Notes: a model not told the origin generated them from the sequence alone. Numbered from the stretch's first letter, positions 45,571-57,173 are shown. The stretch: 64,000 nucleotides of DNA from Rhizomys pruinosus (GCA_009823505.1 VZQC01007129.1:1832989-1896988), one strand, 5' to 3'. Translations and numbers: made by a program.

Positions 45571-46486
45571 TTTCTAAAACTCCCTTCTTTTCATCAATTA
45601 GCAATTTCATCAGCCTTACACATCTTGAAGTCTCAGTAAAGCAGGCCGCACATTTGTAGCCTTCGGTTCTATTGCCTGCAGCTTCTGGCTTAGCACATGC
45701 AGGTGTGTGTGCATACGTTTTCTCACACATGCAAACAGATAGAGAATATCAAATGTTCCCCATTCTTTAATACTACAAATTAAATTACCATAATTATAAA
45801 AAAATAAAATCAGCAAGAATGCCAAATGGTGTTTTTTGTTTTATGTTTTCCCGCAAATGTTTCCTCCTTTCTTAACTTTCTGTTTCTCGATATACTATCT
45901 TTTTCTTTGAAAACTGCAACATTTCATGCGAGCAGGAGAAATCTTCTTTTAGATCATTTTTCTGTGCTGTGAGAGCAACTCCTAGGACTCAGTCCTGAGC
46001 TAAGTTCCTCCCACTGTGTCTCAGATTTATCCTGAAGATTTATATAAATGTGAGGGAATTGGGGATACTAGTTGACCATGTGTTTGTGTGCCTTCCTGGC
46101 TGGTGCAGTAAGGTTCCTTTCAACAAAGGAATGGAGTATACATTTGGGGTTTTGAGTTTCCTTGTGAGGCTAGTCCCTGTCCTGGGGAACTCCCTCTAAT
46201 GCTGCCACCTTATTGACATGGAAGCAACAAGCACTATTATTTTCAGTGTCTTCCTTACAAGGCACTCAGAATTTCTAGACTAAAAAGTATAAATTTGCAG
46301 AAAGCAGAAAAGAACACAGAAAATTGTAGAATTCAATACTTAAAGAGGGCAAGAGAAAAAGATTGAATACTAGCAAAAAAAAAAAATACTCTGAATAGAA
46401 CCAAGCTAACAAAAACAGAAGGGCCCATATTTGTTCTCCAAAATTGTTGATAAGAAACACAGTTCTCCAAAAAAACAAAGTATGGC
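45571..46486. other. Anonymous sequence
   Basis: No gene or repeat that I can name. A-run at 46,375-46,386. Confidence 0.4.
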
Positions 46487-46624
46487 CCGGTGTGGTGGTG
46501 CAGGCCTTTAATCCCAGCATTTGGGAGGCAGAGACAGGTGGATCTCTGTGAGCTCAAGGCCCATCTGGTCTAAATAGTGAGCTCCAGGCCAGCTGAGACT
46601 AAAGGGAGACCCTGTTTCAAAAAG

Positions 46625-46625
<1 letters not shown>
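46487..46625 (+). repeat. B1 SINE
   Basis: cccggtgtggtggtgcaggc to gggagaccctgtttcaaaaa. The tail runs into (AAAAC)n. Confidence 0.92.
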
Positions 46626-46657
<32 letters not shown>

Positions 46658-46800
46658 CAAAGTATGAAGAAAGAGAAAGACAGAAAAGAAAGAAAGAAAA
46701 AAGAAAGAAGAAAGAAAGAAAAAGAAAAAAGGAAGGAAGGAGGAAAGAAAGAAAGGAAGAAAGAAAGAAAGACAGACAGAAAGAAAGAAAGAAAGGAAGG
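46626..46800 (+). repeat. (AAAAC)n then (GAAA)n purine tract
   Basis: B1 tail expansion (46,626-46,660) followed by about 140 bp of nearly pure purine, GAAA/GGAA type. The Lys/Glu/Arg-coded and Phe/Ser-coded frames across it are artefacts of the repeat. Confidence 0.95.
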
Positions 46801-47015
46801 AGCTGGAGAGATGGCTGCTCTTGCAGAGGACCCAGGTTCAATTCCCAGCACCCACATGGCAGCTAACAGCCTTCTGAAACTCCAGTTCTAGGGGATATGA
46901 TGCCTTTTCTGGCCTCTGCAGGCATTGCAGGTCCATGGTGCACTGACATATATGCAGGAAAGACTCTAGACTCTAAGACACATAAGATAAATGCAAATAA
47001 ATAAAAAACAATTTA
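46801..47015 (+). repeat. B3-like SINE, shortened head
   Basis: ggagctggagagatggctgc lacks the usual agcggttaagagc segment. gcaccc, acatggcagctaacagcc and the tgccttttctggcctctgca 3' part follow, then an AAATAAATAAA tail. Confidence 0.85.
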
Positions 47016-48004
47016 AAGTGCCCTATACTTATACCAAAAGGGAAAGAGGAAAAGGAAGACACAGTTCTCACTTCAAAGGAATTAAGAGATAGTTTATTCC
47101 TCAGGCAAATATGAGTGAGCAAGCCCCCATACATAGGACTTTGGTGAATTCTGAAGTTATGTTGAAAGGGTTCCTAAGAAATTTAAATGAGATCAGAAGG
47201 TAGTTCCTGGTTTTCACCTTACAAAATTATAGGTAATAAAAGGAGCACTTTAGATCAAAAGAGTTGCATGGAGAAGTTAAGATGTTTTCACTGTGAAAAA
47301 AACCTAGTAGTCTGTGCGGTTTCCAGAAAATATATAGGAACACAGAGAGACTACACTTGAAAGTCATGTAAGCCTAGGCCGTAAACATGATTCACTGTTT
47401 TTTAATACTCTTGCTTGAAAATGTAAAAGGGATGTCTCCCTTATGTCAGCAGCTTTCATGGCAAATGTTAATTGTGCTGGAATGTTTGGTTCTCACCTAG
47501 TGAGACGTTTCCCCAGACTCCAGAGTGATGGACTCCTTCCATTGGCCCCATCCCCATAATTTGCGTGTCTCTGTATCCTGCCCAAGAAGCCATCTTGCCC
47601 TCTTTTCCTCATCTGCCTACATGCTACACATCTCATACTGCACTGTGTGGTAGCCTACTGTCAGTAGCCCAGCTACTTTGTCACCTCACCATGTTACTCA
47701 CACTTTTCTCTATCTCCTGGATACCACTTTCCTGCCTCCAGCCCCTTGTTGACATCATCTCCTCCCTGCCCATTACTATCCAGTCCAGACTGCAGCTCAG
47801 GTCCTTCCCTAGCTCTACAGATCCTAACTGTACCTTGCCAAGAGACACTGTAAACTGGATTTCTCACTTGCAGATGTAACTTACAGGCTGGGACATAGCA
47901 TAGGGCCACTGGCGGCTACTGGTGCTCATACATCCCTTCCCCTACCCACTTCTCTTCTGCCTATTTGGGAATCAGAGACCCTGCCTTGTGCTTGATAGCT
48001 TCAG
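47016..48004. other. Anonymous sequence
   Basis: A 104-codon plus frame at 47,565-47,879 without a recognisable domain. No repeat that I can name. Confidence 0.4.
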
Positions 48005-48379
48005 TTGAGGGAGCCTCAACTGAGGAATTGACTCCATTGGACTGGCCTGTGGTGTTTTCTGTGGGGTATTTTATTGATTGTTGGGTGATGTGGGAGGGTC
48101 CAGTTCACTGTGGGCAGTGCTACCCCTGGGCAGGTTATTCTGTATTGTATAAGAAAGCAGGTTGAGCATGGGCCAGGAGAGCAAGCCAGTAAGCTGCATT
48201 CATTCCTCCATGGCCTATGCTTCAGCTCTTACTTCCAGGTTCCTGCCCTGATTTCCTACCTTGGGCTCCATCAGTGAAAAACTGTGACCTGGGAGATGTA
48301 AGATGAAAAACCTTTTCTCCCCAAGTTGATATTGGTCAGAGTGTTTTGTCACAGCCATTGAAAACAAACTAGAACAGGC
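48005..48379 (-). repeat. URR1-like rodent repeat
   Basis: Minus-strand order of the 7.54-kb family: ttgtttgttttcaatggctg near 48,370, the cctggaagtaag segment (48,230) and a diverged far end near 48,010. Confidence 0.55.
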
Positions 48380-48444
48380 TCCTACTCAGACCCTTTTGCT
48401 ACTAACTCTGCCATGTGGGCCTGATCCTTCTTCAGAGCCCTAGC

Positions 48445-48572
48445 CATCCTGTCCATCTGCCATACTGTGCGTCTGCCATACTGTGCATCTGCCATACTAT
48501 CCATCTACCGTACTGTCTGTCTGCCATCCTGTCCATCTGCCATCCTGTCCGTCTCCCATACTGTTCGTCTGC
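48445..48572. repeat. 16-bp minisatellite, eight units
   Basis: Eight head-to-tail 16-bp units of the form catactgtgcgtctgc / catcctgtccatctgc, all the same length. The minus strand reads through as a 16-residue periodic peptide inside the frame 48,432-48,620; this follows from the repeat and is not evidence of a gene. Confidence 0.95.
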
Positions 48573-49812
48573 TAGGCCGTGGTATTCATGCTGACTCTGA
48601 TAGATGTCTGACCCCAGCAATCACAGTGTTTGATCCTGACAAGTTCTTTTTCTACGGTCCATTCAATCTTCCCAAGCAGAGCTACCTGAACTTTCTTGAA
48701 CAACTTCTGCCCTTTGTTTAAGTTACTTTCCCAAGTTTTTATTGTCGACTGCATGTCTCTTTGTCTACCTGACTATGTAACAATGTGAAAGTGACAAATG
48801 TGTCCCTTGCCAAACTTTGTGATTTGTATCTATCAAGCAACCACTAAGTGTTAGATGAACACAACATGCAACATTTTATCTTTGTGTTAGAGTTCATTGT
48901 CTCTCATATTTGTTCTTGGGTTTTCCTGAAGAATTAGAATGCTAAGCTGTGCCATGTTCACAAAGTAGATCTAGGCAGACCGACAAGTTGGTCTTTTGAA
49001 AAACAATGATTGGGAAGAGGGGGCATGGTAGAATGTAAGGGCTACGATTGGGGTGAATGGTGAAACTACAGCAATACAGACTGGATGCTTATTTGATCAA
49101 CTTGATTGTACATACAAGCCCCTCCAGCTGGATGGTGGGAGCCTTGGGCTGTGTGGGTTTGGGCACAACTGCTTGCAAATTGGTTTTACATGAAGGATGT
49201 TTGTACTCAAAACTTATTACTTATTGTTAAAAATGAAATAAATGAAAGTAAATGTAAAAAAATATAAAGTATGTCTGTACTTGTGTTTTTCAGAAAAAAA
49301 ATGATTGGGTTTTGGTGTGTTCTGGACCTGTGTGAGAGACTGAGGATTCAGCAATGAGCCATACAACAGACCTTCTTCTCCCCAGGAGCCATGGGAGTAT
49401 GGCAGGGTTGTGAGAAGGGTTGGCAGAAGGAGCCAGGGAATTCAGTGAGGATTGTCCACTGTAACTCACAGAGCTCAGCAAGGATCCACCACGTGAGATC
49501 CTGGGTGGGAAGGGTTTGGGAAAGATTTTTCAAGTGAGACTTCCTCTGACTGTAAAGGAGATGTGTATGTTGTAGGAATGTTGGAGAGGGGAAATACCAA
49601 GCATCTGAAAAGAAAGAATAGCATATGAGCAAGGCTCAGAAAAACAAGTGCATTTAAAGCACATGTAACTGAATGTGGCTTTGGTTTCCCCAGAGTAACA
49701 TGAGGGGCAAGTCAATTAATGTCTAAAGTTGGTAGTCTGTGTCTTATACCCCACTACTTAATAAGAGCTCAAGTACAAAGTAGGTTGTAAGAAAATTCAG
49801 ATGCTTAATCTC
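48573..49812. other. Anonymous sequence
   Basis: A-rich stretch at 49,228-49,306. Short frames only. Confidence 0.4.
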
Positions 49813-49832
49813 TATCATCCACTAATATTCTT

Positions 49833-50454
49833 TTTTTTGCATCCACATTCATTTATTTTTCTTAAAATACAGTCCTAAAAATTAAATCATGGTGCTTTAG
49901 GAGTTCTGAAATTTGTTGCTAAATTTCTGTTTGCAGGATATATTCCCATAATAAGATCATAAGAATTATTGTTTCCAGACATTATTGCTGAATAGTTTGC
50001 AAGATCAGAAAATAGTCAAAATTTGTATCATAAGATCTTTTACTTATAGTGCACTTTTTGTAGTGTGGCACATAAGAATGACTTAGGTCTTCATAAGATA
50101 TTGTTTCTTGTGAATTGCTTGTGATGTGTTCTGTAGGCCTTTTAATTTATTGGATTACTTAAAATTAGAGCTGGGAATGTAGCTCAGCAGTAGAGTGCTT
50201 GCACAGCATGCACAGGCCAATACTGATACCTCATGACTTGAATTGTCTTGTTCTGAAGGTTGTAGTTAGTCAGAAAGTTCTGAGCAATAACAAGTCTTTG
50301 CTGTCTGAATACTCAATGTTTTAGTCTCTGTCTCCAGCATCAGGCTCCTAGAGGTCTCTGGTGCTCATCAAAATGAAGGATGCATGTAGCAGCACATAAG
50401 AGGGCACTTGCCTGTGGAAGCATTGCTTTTTATTTTCTTTTCCTTTTTTTAAAT
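49833..50454 (-). repeat. Transduced 3' flanking sequence
   Basis: It has no LINE-1 similarity that I can see, contains an ID-type SINE, and lies inside the target-site duplication. It should have a second, parental copy elsewhere in the genome next to a longer LINE-1. Confidence 0.75.
50168..50228 (+). repeat. ID-type SINE core
   Basis: gagctgggaatgtagctcag, then cagtagagtgcttgcacagc. A tRNA-Ala-like core with a short, worn 3' end. Confidence 0.75.
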
Positions 50455-50942
50455 TATATTTTAAGGGATTCACAATATAAGAGCACAGTTGTTTTCAGAT
50501 CACATTGACATTGCTCAGTTTGCCATACAATTAGGTAGTTGGTGCTAGCATTCACAGATGAAGGATACCATTCATCATTTGTTTTTTGGGGACTGTGTTA
50601 CTTCACTCAACATGATATCTTCTAGCTCCAGCCATTTACCTGCAAAGTTCATGATGTCATCTTTCTTTATTGCTGCATATTACTCCATTGTGTAGATATA
50701 CCACATTTTCTCTATCCACTCATCACTTGAGGGGTACTTGGGTTGGTTCCAGCTCCTTGCTATTGTGAAGAGACGTGCAATAAACATGGCTGTGCATGTA
50801 TCTCTGTAGTAAGATGAGTCTTGTGGGTACATGCCCTGGAGTGGTATGGCTGGGTCAGGTGGTAAGTTCATTCCAAGTCTTCCAAGGGTTCTCCACACTG
50901 CTTTCCATAGTGGCTGTACGAGTTTACATTCCCACCAGCAGT
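50455..50942 (-). repeat. LINE-1 part of the transducing insertion
   Basis: The minus strand begins inside ORF2 (Trp-Trp-Glu-Cys near the start), passes gatggtgatttacctgc-like landmarks, and ends in a shortened 3' UTR at gaatccct and an A-rich stretch. Confidence 0.88.
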
Positions 50943-51238
50943 TATCATCCACTAATATTCTTATAAGGGTTTTACAGGTCTAGATGTAGTTACCAGTCTC
51001 CTGTTTTAACATGAAAAATTTCATATGAGGGCTGGTACTGCAACTGTAAGGAAATATGAAGGAAGAAAAGAGGAAGAAACTTACAGAAGGTTTATTAAGA
51101 CAGACTCAGAGTTTTTATATTTTTCTCCTGAGAGGGGGAAAGAGCTTGTGGTTGAAGTTACATCATATTATTTCAGGGATGGAAGTTGAGGGGCGGTGTG
51201 CAGTCATGTGGGACTCTTGTTCAGTGGTTGGAATTGTC

Positions 51239-51251
51239 ACGTGTGTGTGTG

Positions 51252-51286
<35 letters not shown>

Positions 51287-51300
51287 GAGGGGGTGTGTGT
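51239..51300 (+). repeat. (GT)n microsatellite
   Basis: About 28 units with TTTG and GAGGGG interruptions. Confidence 0.95.
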
Positions 51301-51902
51301 GATCAGTTAGAGGATAGGCAGCCAGAGAGCAGCAATTATGCCAGCAGCCCTCAGGCCCAGAATTTCTCCATCAGTAACCTAATTCCGTGACTCTGGAGGC
51401 AGAGCCAGGAAAATCAGTTCTCAGACAGGAAAATCTCATGTAGCCTGAGCTACATAACACAGTGTTTCAACACCTCAACACTGTCCTCACTTCTCCCCAA
51501 GAAAACTACATGTTTAAGACCTAACCATTGTAGAATGCATACAGGACTGATTTGATGAAACCTCCTGGAGGAAGTAAAATAATTTTTGGCTGACTTGGTA
51601 TTTTCATATCCTCTATTTTTCTTTAAGTGAGATTATTCCCAATAGCTCCATGTAAATAGGAGTAGTAAATGCTAGTGCTTTCAAAATAACTCAAGAATCA
51701 CTTGTTTTATTACAGGAAAACTATATCCATTATTCAGTTACACATTATGAAAAATGCCCTTAGGTTCTGCTTTTGGGGCTGCCTGGTTAAAGCTAGTTTT
51801 CTCTAGACAAAAGGAGAAGACAACCCTGGCTCAGCAAAAGCAGCACACAAAGCTGGCTCAGTGGTTCCCTTTGCAGGTTACCTTCAGTATCTGATACTTT
51901 TA
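51301..51902. other. Anonymous sequence
   Basis: No supported feature. Confidence 0.4.
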
Positions 51903-52150
51903 AAATATATTTTTATTGTTATTAAATATTTTCATATATCATACATAATTTCTCAATCCAATTTAGAGTCATTTCTCTTTCCATGCCCCCCACCCCACCT
52001 GAGTTCATGCACTCTGCCATACATGTCTTGCATCTTTTTCTGAGTCTTTCCAGAGTTTTTTCAAAGCAGAGGCTTATTGTTTTGGGGAAAACTTCTGTTT
52101 CAGTTGTTTTTCTCCAGTACTTTTGTTGTTATTGTTCTCTCCAACTTGTA
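51903..52150 (-). repeat. LINE-1 3' UTR fragment
   Basis: Reverse complement of the tail at 45.29-45.54 kb: tttctcaatccaatttagag, ccatgccccccaccccacct, tttttctgagtctttcc, and the ctccaacttgtattggaaga end. Confidence 0.8.
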
Positions 52151-52254
52151 TTGGAAGATTTCTTTTTCTTTTTTTTTTTAGGCTAAAAGATGTCATGTTT
52201 TCCTTAAGGAAGTGTTTGAAAGGCTCCTTTTTGTTGTTATTGTTCTTCCACATC

Positions 52255-52286
<32 letters not shown>

Positions 52287-52375
52287 ATATCAACTGCATT
52301 GGAAGATTTTCCTTTTCTTTTCTTTTTTTGAGGCTAAAATATGTCCTGTTTTCCTACGGCACTGCTTGAAGGCTC
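52120..52375 (+). repeat. Tandem duplication with a (TA)n expansion in the second unit
   Basis: ttgttgttattgttct, ttggaagattt, ggctaaaagatgtcatgttt and gtttgaaaggctcc occur at 52,122-52,228. They recur in the same order at 52,228-52,375, where about 37 bp of TA repeat (52,254-52,290) has grown between the first two blocks. Confidence 0.85.
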
Positions 52376-52771
52376 CTCCTTGGCAAGCCCTCCAAACCAT
52401 CAATCCTACCCTTGTGCTCTGCACTTGTGTCTTTCCCTTCTATGGTCACCAAATGAGGTGGCCTCCTGAATACAGCCTGGGCGTCCAAACAACAGGCAGT
52501 CTTCTACTCCGAAAGCGGGGTGACACCCCGCTTAGCTCAGTCCACAACGCTGGATGTCTCAGCAACCAACTCCATTCCACTGAAGGACTGGTCTTGAGGT
52601 GGGATATGATATCTTGTGGACGAGGACATGGAGTCTTCAAGCATATTACAGGGTTTTAATTAAAAGTCATGTTGTCCTCATTGTCTTTGAAAGCATTAGC
52701 AAAATCACTAGTGGCCTCAGGTAGATGCTACTTAGCCGTAAGAATTTGAAGGATCCAGGCAAGAAAGCAAC

Positions 52772-52803
<32 letters not shown>

Positions 52804-53454
52804 TTTTTTTTTTTTCTCTCCTCCTCCTCTCATCTTTCTTCTTCTTCTTTTTCTTCTTTTTCTTAGCTCTCAAAAAGTTGTTTATGTGAAGTACATTTCC
52901 TAGCGCTTATTGATTATGTTATTATGGGTATTAACTTTCCTTTTGGATTGCTTAAGGCACACAGATCACGCAGTTAGCCCAAAGTTTAACCAAGGTATGA
53001 TTTTGTTTTCTCAAAGTCGGTTGAGGATCTGGTCCTCAGGGATCACTCAGTGTTTTTTTTTTTTTTTTTGGTGGGGGTGGGGGGTGGGAGAGGGAGCCCC
53101 TGGCTCCTTTTGGCTTTTCATTTACCAGTTCCATCCACTCGAGGAGAAATTCATGTTTTGCTAGACCAGACTTCCCTTTTTGAAGCATGAGCAGACTTTC
53201 CTTTTTATAGACTGGACACTGGCTGAAATCCCATTAGTGAATCTTCAAGACCTCCCTACACAGGAAGACTAGTGACTCACATTTGCAGGACATTTCAAGA
53301 GATGTCCCCATGCATAGTCCGCTGGGACTTAGTTGACCTTTGAGGGCAGGGAAAAAAGTTATCCCTTAAGTCCCTTGGCCATTGGTATGGGTGGTAAGTA
53401 TGGTATGGTTGTTAAGCACCCAGAAAGGCTAAGTAACACCAGCCTGATACATTG
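52376..53454. other. Anonymous sequence with a perfect palindrome and a pyrimidine tract
   Basis: 52,513-52,533 is a perfect hairpin, aagcggggtg-a-caccccgctt. 52,770-52,865 is almost pure pyrimidine ((CT)n, T-run, (CTT)n). 53,052-53,095 has a T-run followed by a G-rich stretch. No gene that I can support; the 178-codon frame at 52,123-52,659 runs through the tandem repeat and TA tract and is chance. Confidence 0.5.
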
Positions 53455-55450
53455 CACCCATACTAAAATTATATTATCTGAAAACAAACTGTATGTTATT
53501 TCTATATCATATTTCTTGATTCACATTTTCCATTTTGATTTTATATGACTCTAAAATATGCATCCATACCCACCATCATATACCAAAAATCCAAAGTCTG
53601 AAAATAAATGGTAGGCTAATTCTAGAATCTGTCCAGGGATTCATAATATAAGAGCACAGTTGTTTTCAGATCATGAGGACTATAACATTAATATTGCTCA
53701 GTTTGCCTTAGAGCTAGGCCCCCGCTGCTAGCATCCACAGATGAGGGATACCATTGGTCTATTGTTTTTCTGGGACTTTGTTACTTCACTTAACATAATA
53801 TCTTCTAGTTCCAGCCATTTACCTGCAAAGTTCATGATGTTATCTTTCTTTACTGCTGCATAGAGCTCCATTGTGTAGATGAACCACATTTTCTCTATGT
53901 ACTCTTCAGTTGAGGGACACTTGGATTGGTCCCAGCTCTTCACTATTATGAAGAGAGCTGCAATAAACACAGCTGTTCATGTATCTCTGCAGTAGGATGA
54001 GTCTTGTGGGTATATACCCAGAGGTGGAATGGCTGGGTCAAGTGATAGGCTCATTTTGAGTCTTTTAAGGGTTCTTCACACTGCTTTTCATAGTGGTTGT
54101 ATGAGTTTGCACTCCCATCAACAGTGGATTAGTGTTCCCTTTTCCCCACAACCTCTCCAGCATTTAGTATCATTTTTAAAAATTTTATTTATTTCTGTAT
54201 GTGTATGAATGTGCTGTCTGCATGCAGGTTTGTGCAACCCGTGTTGTGCAATGCCACGGAGGTCAGAAGAGGGTGTTGGATTCCCCTGGAACTGGAGTTC
54301 TCCTGAAATTGGAGTTTCAGATGGTTCTTGGCCACCATGTGGGTTCTGGGGATCGAACTTGGGTCCTCTGTAAGAGTGGTGGGCGCTCTTAACCGCTAGG
54401 CCATCTCTCCACCCCCTTCCTTTGTTTTCTTGATCCTATACAGCTTTATTGGAGTGAGATGATATCTTAAAAGTGGTTTTATTTTGCATTTCCTTAATTA
54501 TTAGTGACGTTGAACACTTTTTAAGATGTTTTTCAGCCTTCTCTATTTCCTCACTTGTGAAGTCTCTGTTCAGCTTTTTACTCCATCTTTACAGTAAGTT
54601 ATTTGTTTTTTTAGTTCTTTGTTTTTCGAGTAGTTTATATATTCTGGAAGTTAATGCTCTGTCAGATGTATCATCAGTGAAGGTTTCCTCCCACTCTGTG
54701 GGTTTTTTTCTTCAATTCCCTGATTGTTTCATTTGCTGTACAGAAGCTTTTGAGTTTAATGAGGTCCCACTTGTCAACTGTCGGCCTTATTTCCTGTGCA
54801 GCTGCTATCTGATTTATAAAGTCTTTTCCTACACTTATGTCTTTTAAGTTGCTGCCATCTCTTTATTCTATCATCTTCAGAGTTTTGGGTTTCACACTGA
54901 GGTCTTTGTTCCATTTGGAGTTGATTTTTGTACAAAGTGAGAGGTAGGGGTTTAATTTTATTCTTCTACAAGTGGTGATCCAGTTTTGCCAACACCATTT
55001 GCTGAACATGTTGTCTTTCCTCCATTGAGTCTTTTTGGTTTCTTTGTCAAATATGAGGTGGCTGAAATTGTATCTGCTCAAGTTTGGATCTTAGCTTTGC
55101 TCCATTGGTCTACAGGTCTATTTTTGTGCCAGTACCAGGCTGTTTTTTATGACTATAGCCCTATAGTATAGTTTGAAGTTTGGTATAGAGATCCCCCTTG
55201 TATTGCTCTTTTCACTCAGGGTTGCTTTGGCTACTTGAGGTCTTTTGTTTTTCCATATGAATTTAAGGATTTTTTTCCAAGCCTGTGAAGAAAGTCTGGG
55301 GGATTTTAATTGGGATTGCGTTAAATCTATATATTAATTTGGGTAGAATGGACATTTTTACTATATTAATTTTTCTAATCCATGAGCATGGGAGATCTTT
55401 CCATCTTCTCTCTTCTTCAATCTCCTTCTTCAGTGTTTTAAAATTTTTGA
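53455..55450 (-). pseudogene. LINE-1, 5'-truncated: ORF2 second half and 3' UTR
   Basis: The minus strand runs from ORF2 at about 55,450 ([15 protein letters not shown] at 55,390-55,430) through the C-terminus to the 3' UTR (53,455-53,700). Internal stops are present. A SINE interrupts it at 54.18-54.42 kb. Confidence 0.9.
54176..54415 (-). repeat. B3-like SINE inside LINE-1
   Basis: Full antisense copy with gtgttgtgcaatgccacgga and the gcgctcttaaccgctaggcc head. LINE-1 resumes on both sides. Confidence 0.93.
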
Positions 55451-55479
55451 AGTGGCAAAATATGTGATTAATACAAAAA

Positions 55480-56730
55480 ATGAGTAGGCTTCCTATGTAC
55501 CAATGACAAACACACTGAGAAAAAAATTGGGGAAACAGCCCCATTCTTGAAACAAACTGAACCAAGGAAGTGAAAGATCTGTGCATTGAAAACTTGAAAC
55601 ACTAAAGAAACGGAAGCAAACAACAGAAGATGGGAAATCCACTCCCTCCCACCCCATGTTCATAGATCAGTAGGATCAATATTATAAAACTACCATCTAT
55701 CAAAAGAAATCTACAGATTCAACACAATTCCCATCAAAAGTCCATTGTAGTTCTTCACAGAAACTGAAAAGGTAACCTCAAAATTCATAAGGAAAATACA
55801 AAAGACCAGATATCCAAAACAATCCCTAACATTGTTGGAGGGATCATCTTCACAGGCAGAAGAAATGAAGGTGAAGGTCAGCAGACCTAAAAAATCAGAG
55901 ATCATAGTAGAGTGATGTATTTCAGACCCTGACAGTAAACAAGTACCATGCAAGATTGCTGTATCTAGTAAAGCTGTTTTACGTTAAAATTAATGGAGAA
56001 ATAAGGACATTTAAAGATAAGCACACACTAAGGCAGTTGATGACCATCAAGGCAGCACTGTGGAAGATGCTTAAAGGAATGCTACACACAGGGGAGGAAG
56101 AAATAAAGTCTTAATCACAAGAATACAGGAAAGAATACATTTAATAAGAGAAATTGGTGAACAAAAGAGAGTAAGGAAAGAATCCTTCTTGTCCAACACA
56201 TTAAACCAGCAAAATCCTGAACCTAAAGAGAAAGAAAGTAAAGAACAATAAACAAACAAACAAAAAAAACAGCCTCCCCAAATTACAGAAATTGGGAATA
56301 AGTCCTCTTAACCTCAAATGATCTCAACTCATCAATAAAGAGATGCAAACTGACTGACTGGATTAAAAACTAGATCCTATAGTTTTTGTTTCCAAGAAAC
56401 ATACTTCCTATACATAGACTGCGTGAACCTAGAGGAAACAATGATGTAAACAGAAACTGAGGACAAGATGGCACAGATGTCTTCATATTTAATCCTACAT
56501 ATGAATAAATGGACAACTTATCAAGAACTTGTAACAACTGTGAATATATATAAACCTAACATTGGAGCTCCCAACTTCATAAAACAAACACTCATGCATT
56601 TTAAAGGTCAGATAGGCCATGATACAATAATAGGAGACAGTTTCAATGTAAACATGTGCAGCTACTATGGAACTAAATATAGAATTTCCCCAAAAGCCTA
56701 AAAACAGGACCACTACATGGCCCAAGTATA
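55480..56730 (+). repeat. Old LINE-1 fragments (ORF2 part, then ORF1 end to ORF2 start)
   Basis: 55,490-55,850 is ORF2-like (ctacagattcaacacaattc, gaccagatatccaaaac). 55,900-56,100 is like the C-terminus of ORF1 (tggagaaataaggacattta, gcttaaaggaatgc). 56,280-56,690 is like the endonuclease start of ORF2 (aagaaacatacttcctatac, cctaacattggagctcccaa). The out-of-order pieces mean at least two old insertions or a rearranged one. They are of the L1M/HAL1 age class. Confidence 0.7.
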
Positions 56731-56737
56731 TAGTACT

Positions 56738-57173
56738 GTTGTGTAGGACCGTCCTCTGACAGAGGACAGATAGACATCATCCAGGTTTGACTGTGCCCAC
56801 CCCTTGCCTAGGATTATCAGCTGAGCTTGTTGGATGGTCACCCTCTGCAAGGCAGGAATGGCAGGGTGAGTCATGGAACCCTCCTCTGAGAGTCCAGCCC
56901 CAACAACCAACCAGTTGGCCCTAGTTGCATGTGGCCCGGAGTTGGGGCTAAGGGTATATAGGCCGAGGAGCATCTCTCTTTTGCCATTTAATGCAGCTAT
57001 GGGGAAGCCACCACATAATTGGAGAAAAACTTTCTAGTGTGGTCTTAAGGCGGGAGAGTGCCCATATTCCTGGAGGTAAGCCCTCACCTATTTCTTTGTA
57101 ATTAAACCCAATAAACTTACTGGTTTCCCAGACTGCAGTTAATTGGCAAGGCTGTGGAGACTACTGCTCAACA
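56738..57173 (+). mobile_element. Probable LTR of an endogenous retrovirus
   Basis: 436 bp that begins TGTTG and ends CAACA (inverted terminal bases typical of LTRs). It has a TATA box (gggtatataggcc, 56,955) about 155 bp before a polyadenylation signal (aataaa, 57,110). No flanking short duplication matches (agtac / gcaag), and I see no convincing primer-binding site, so it may be one end of a larger decayed provirus. Family not assigned. Confidence 0.55.

Larger units (their letters stand above)
49813..50962 (-). mobile_element. 5'-truncated LINE-1 with probable 3' transduction
   Basis: The perfect 20-bp direct repeat tatcatccactaatattctt flanks the insert (49,813-49,832; 50,943-50,962). 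On the minus strand the insert starts with the ORF2 C-terminus (50,942), runs to an A-rich LINE-1 end (50,430-50,465), continues for ~590 bp of non-LINE-1 sequence, and ends with aataaa ~15 bases before a short poly-A (T-run 49,831-49,838). This is the layout of a LINE-1 transcript that read through its own signal and carried the neighbouring DNA. Confidence 0.85.

Noticed and set aside
46570..46891. Lys/Glu-rich and Phe/Ser-rich frames near 46.6-46.9 kb
   Set aside because: They are coded by (AAAAC)n and (GAAA)n repeats between two SINEs.
52123..52659. 178-codon plus-strand frame
   Set aside because: It runs through a tandem duplication and a TA run; no domain, and the hydrophobic part is coded by T-rich repeats.
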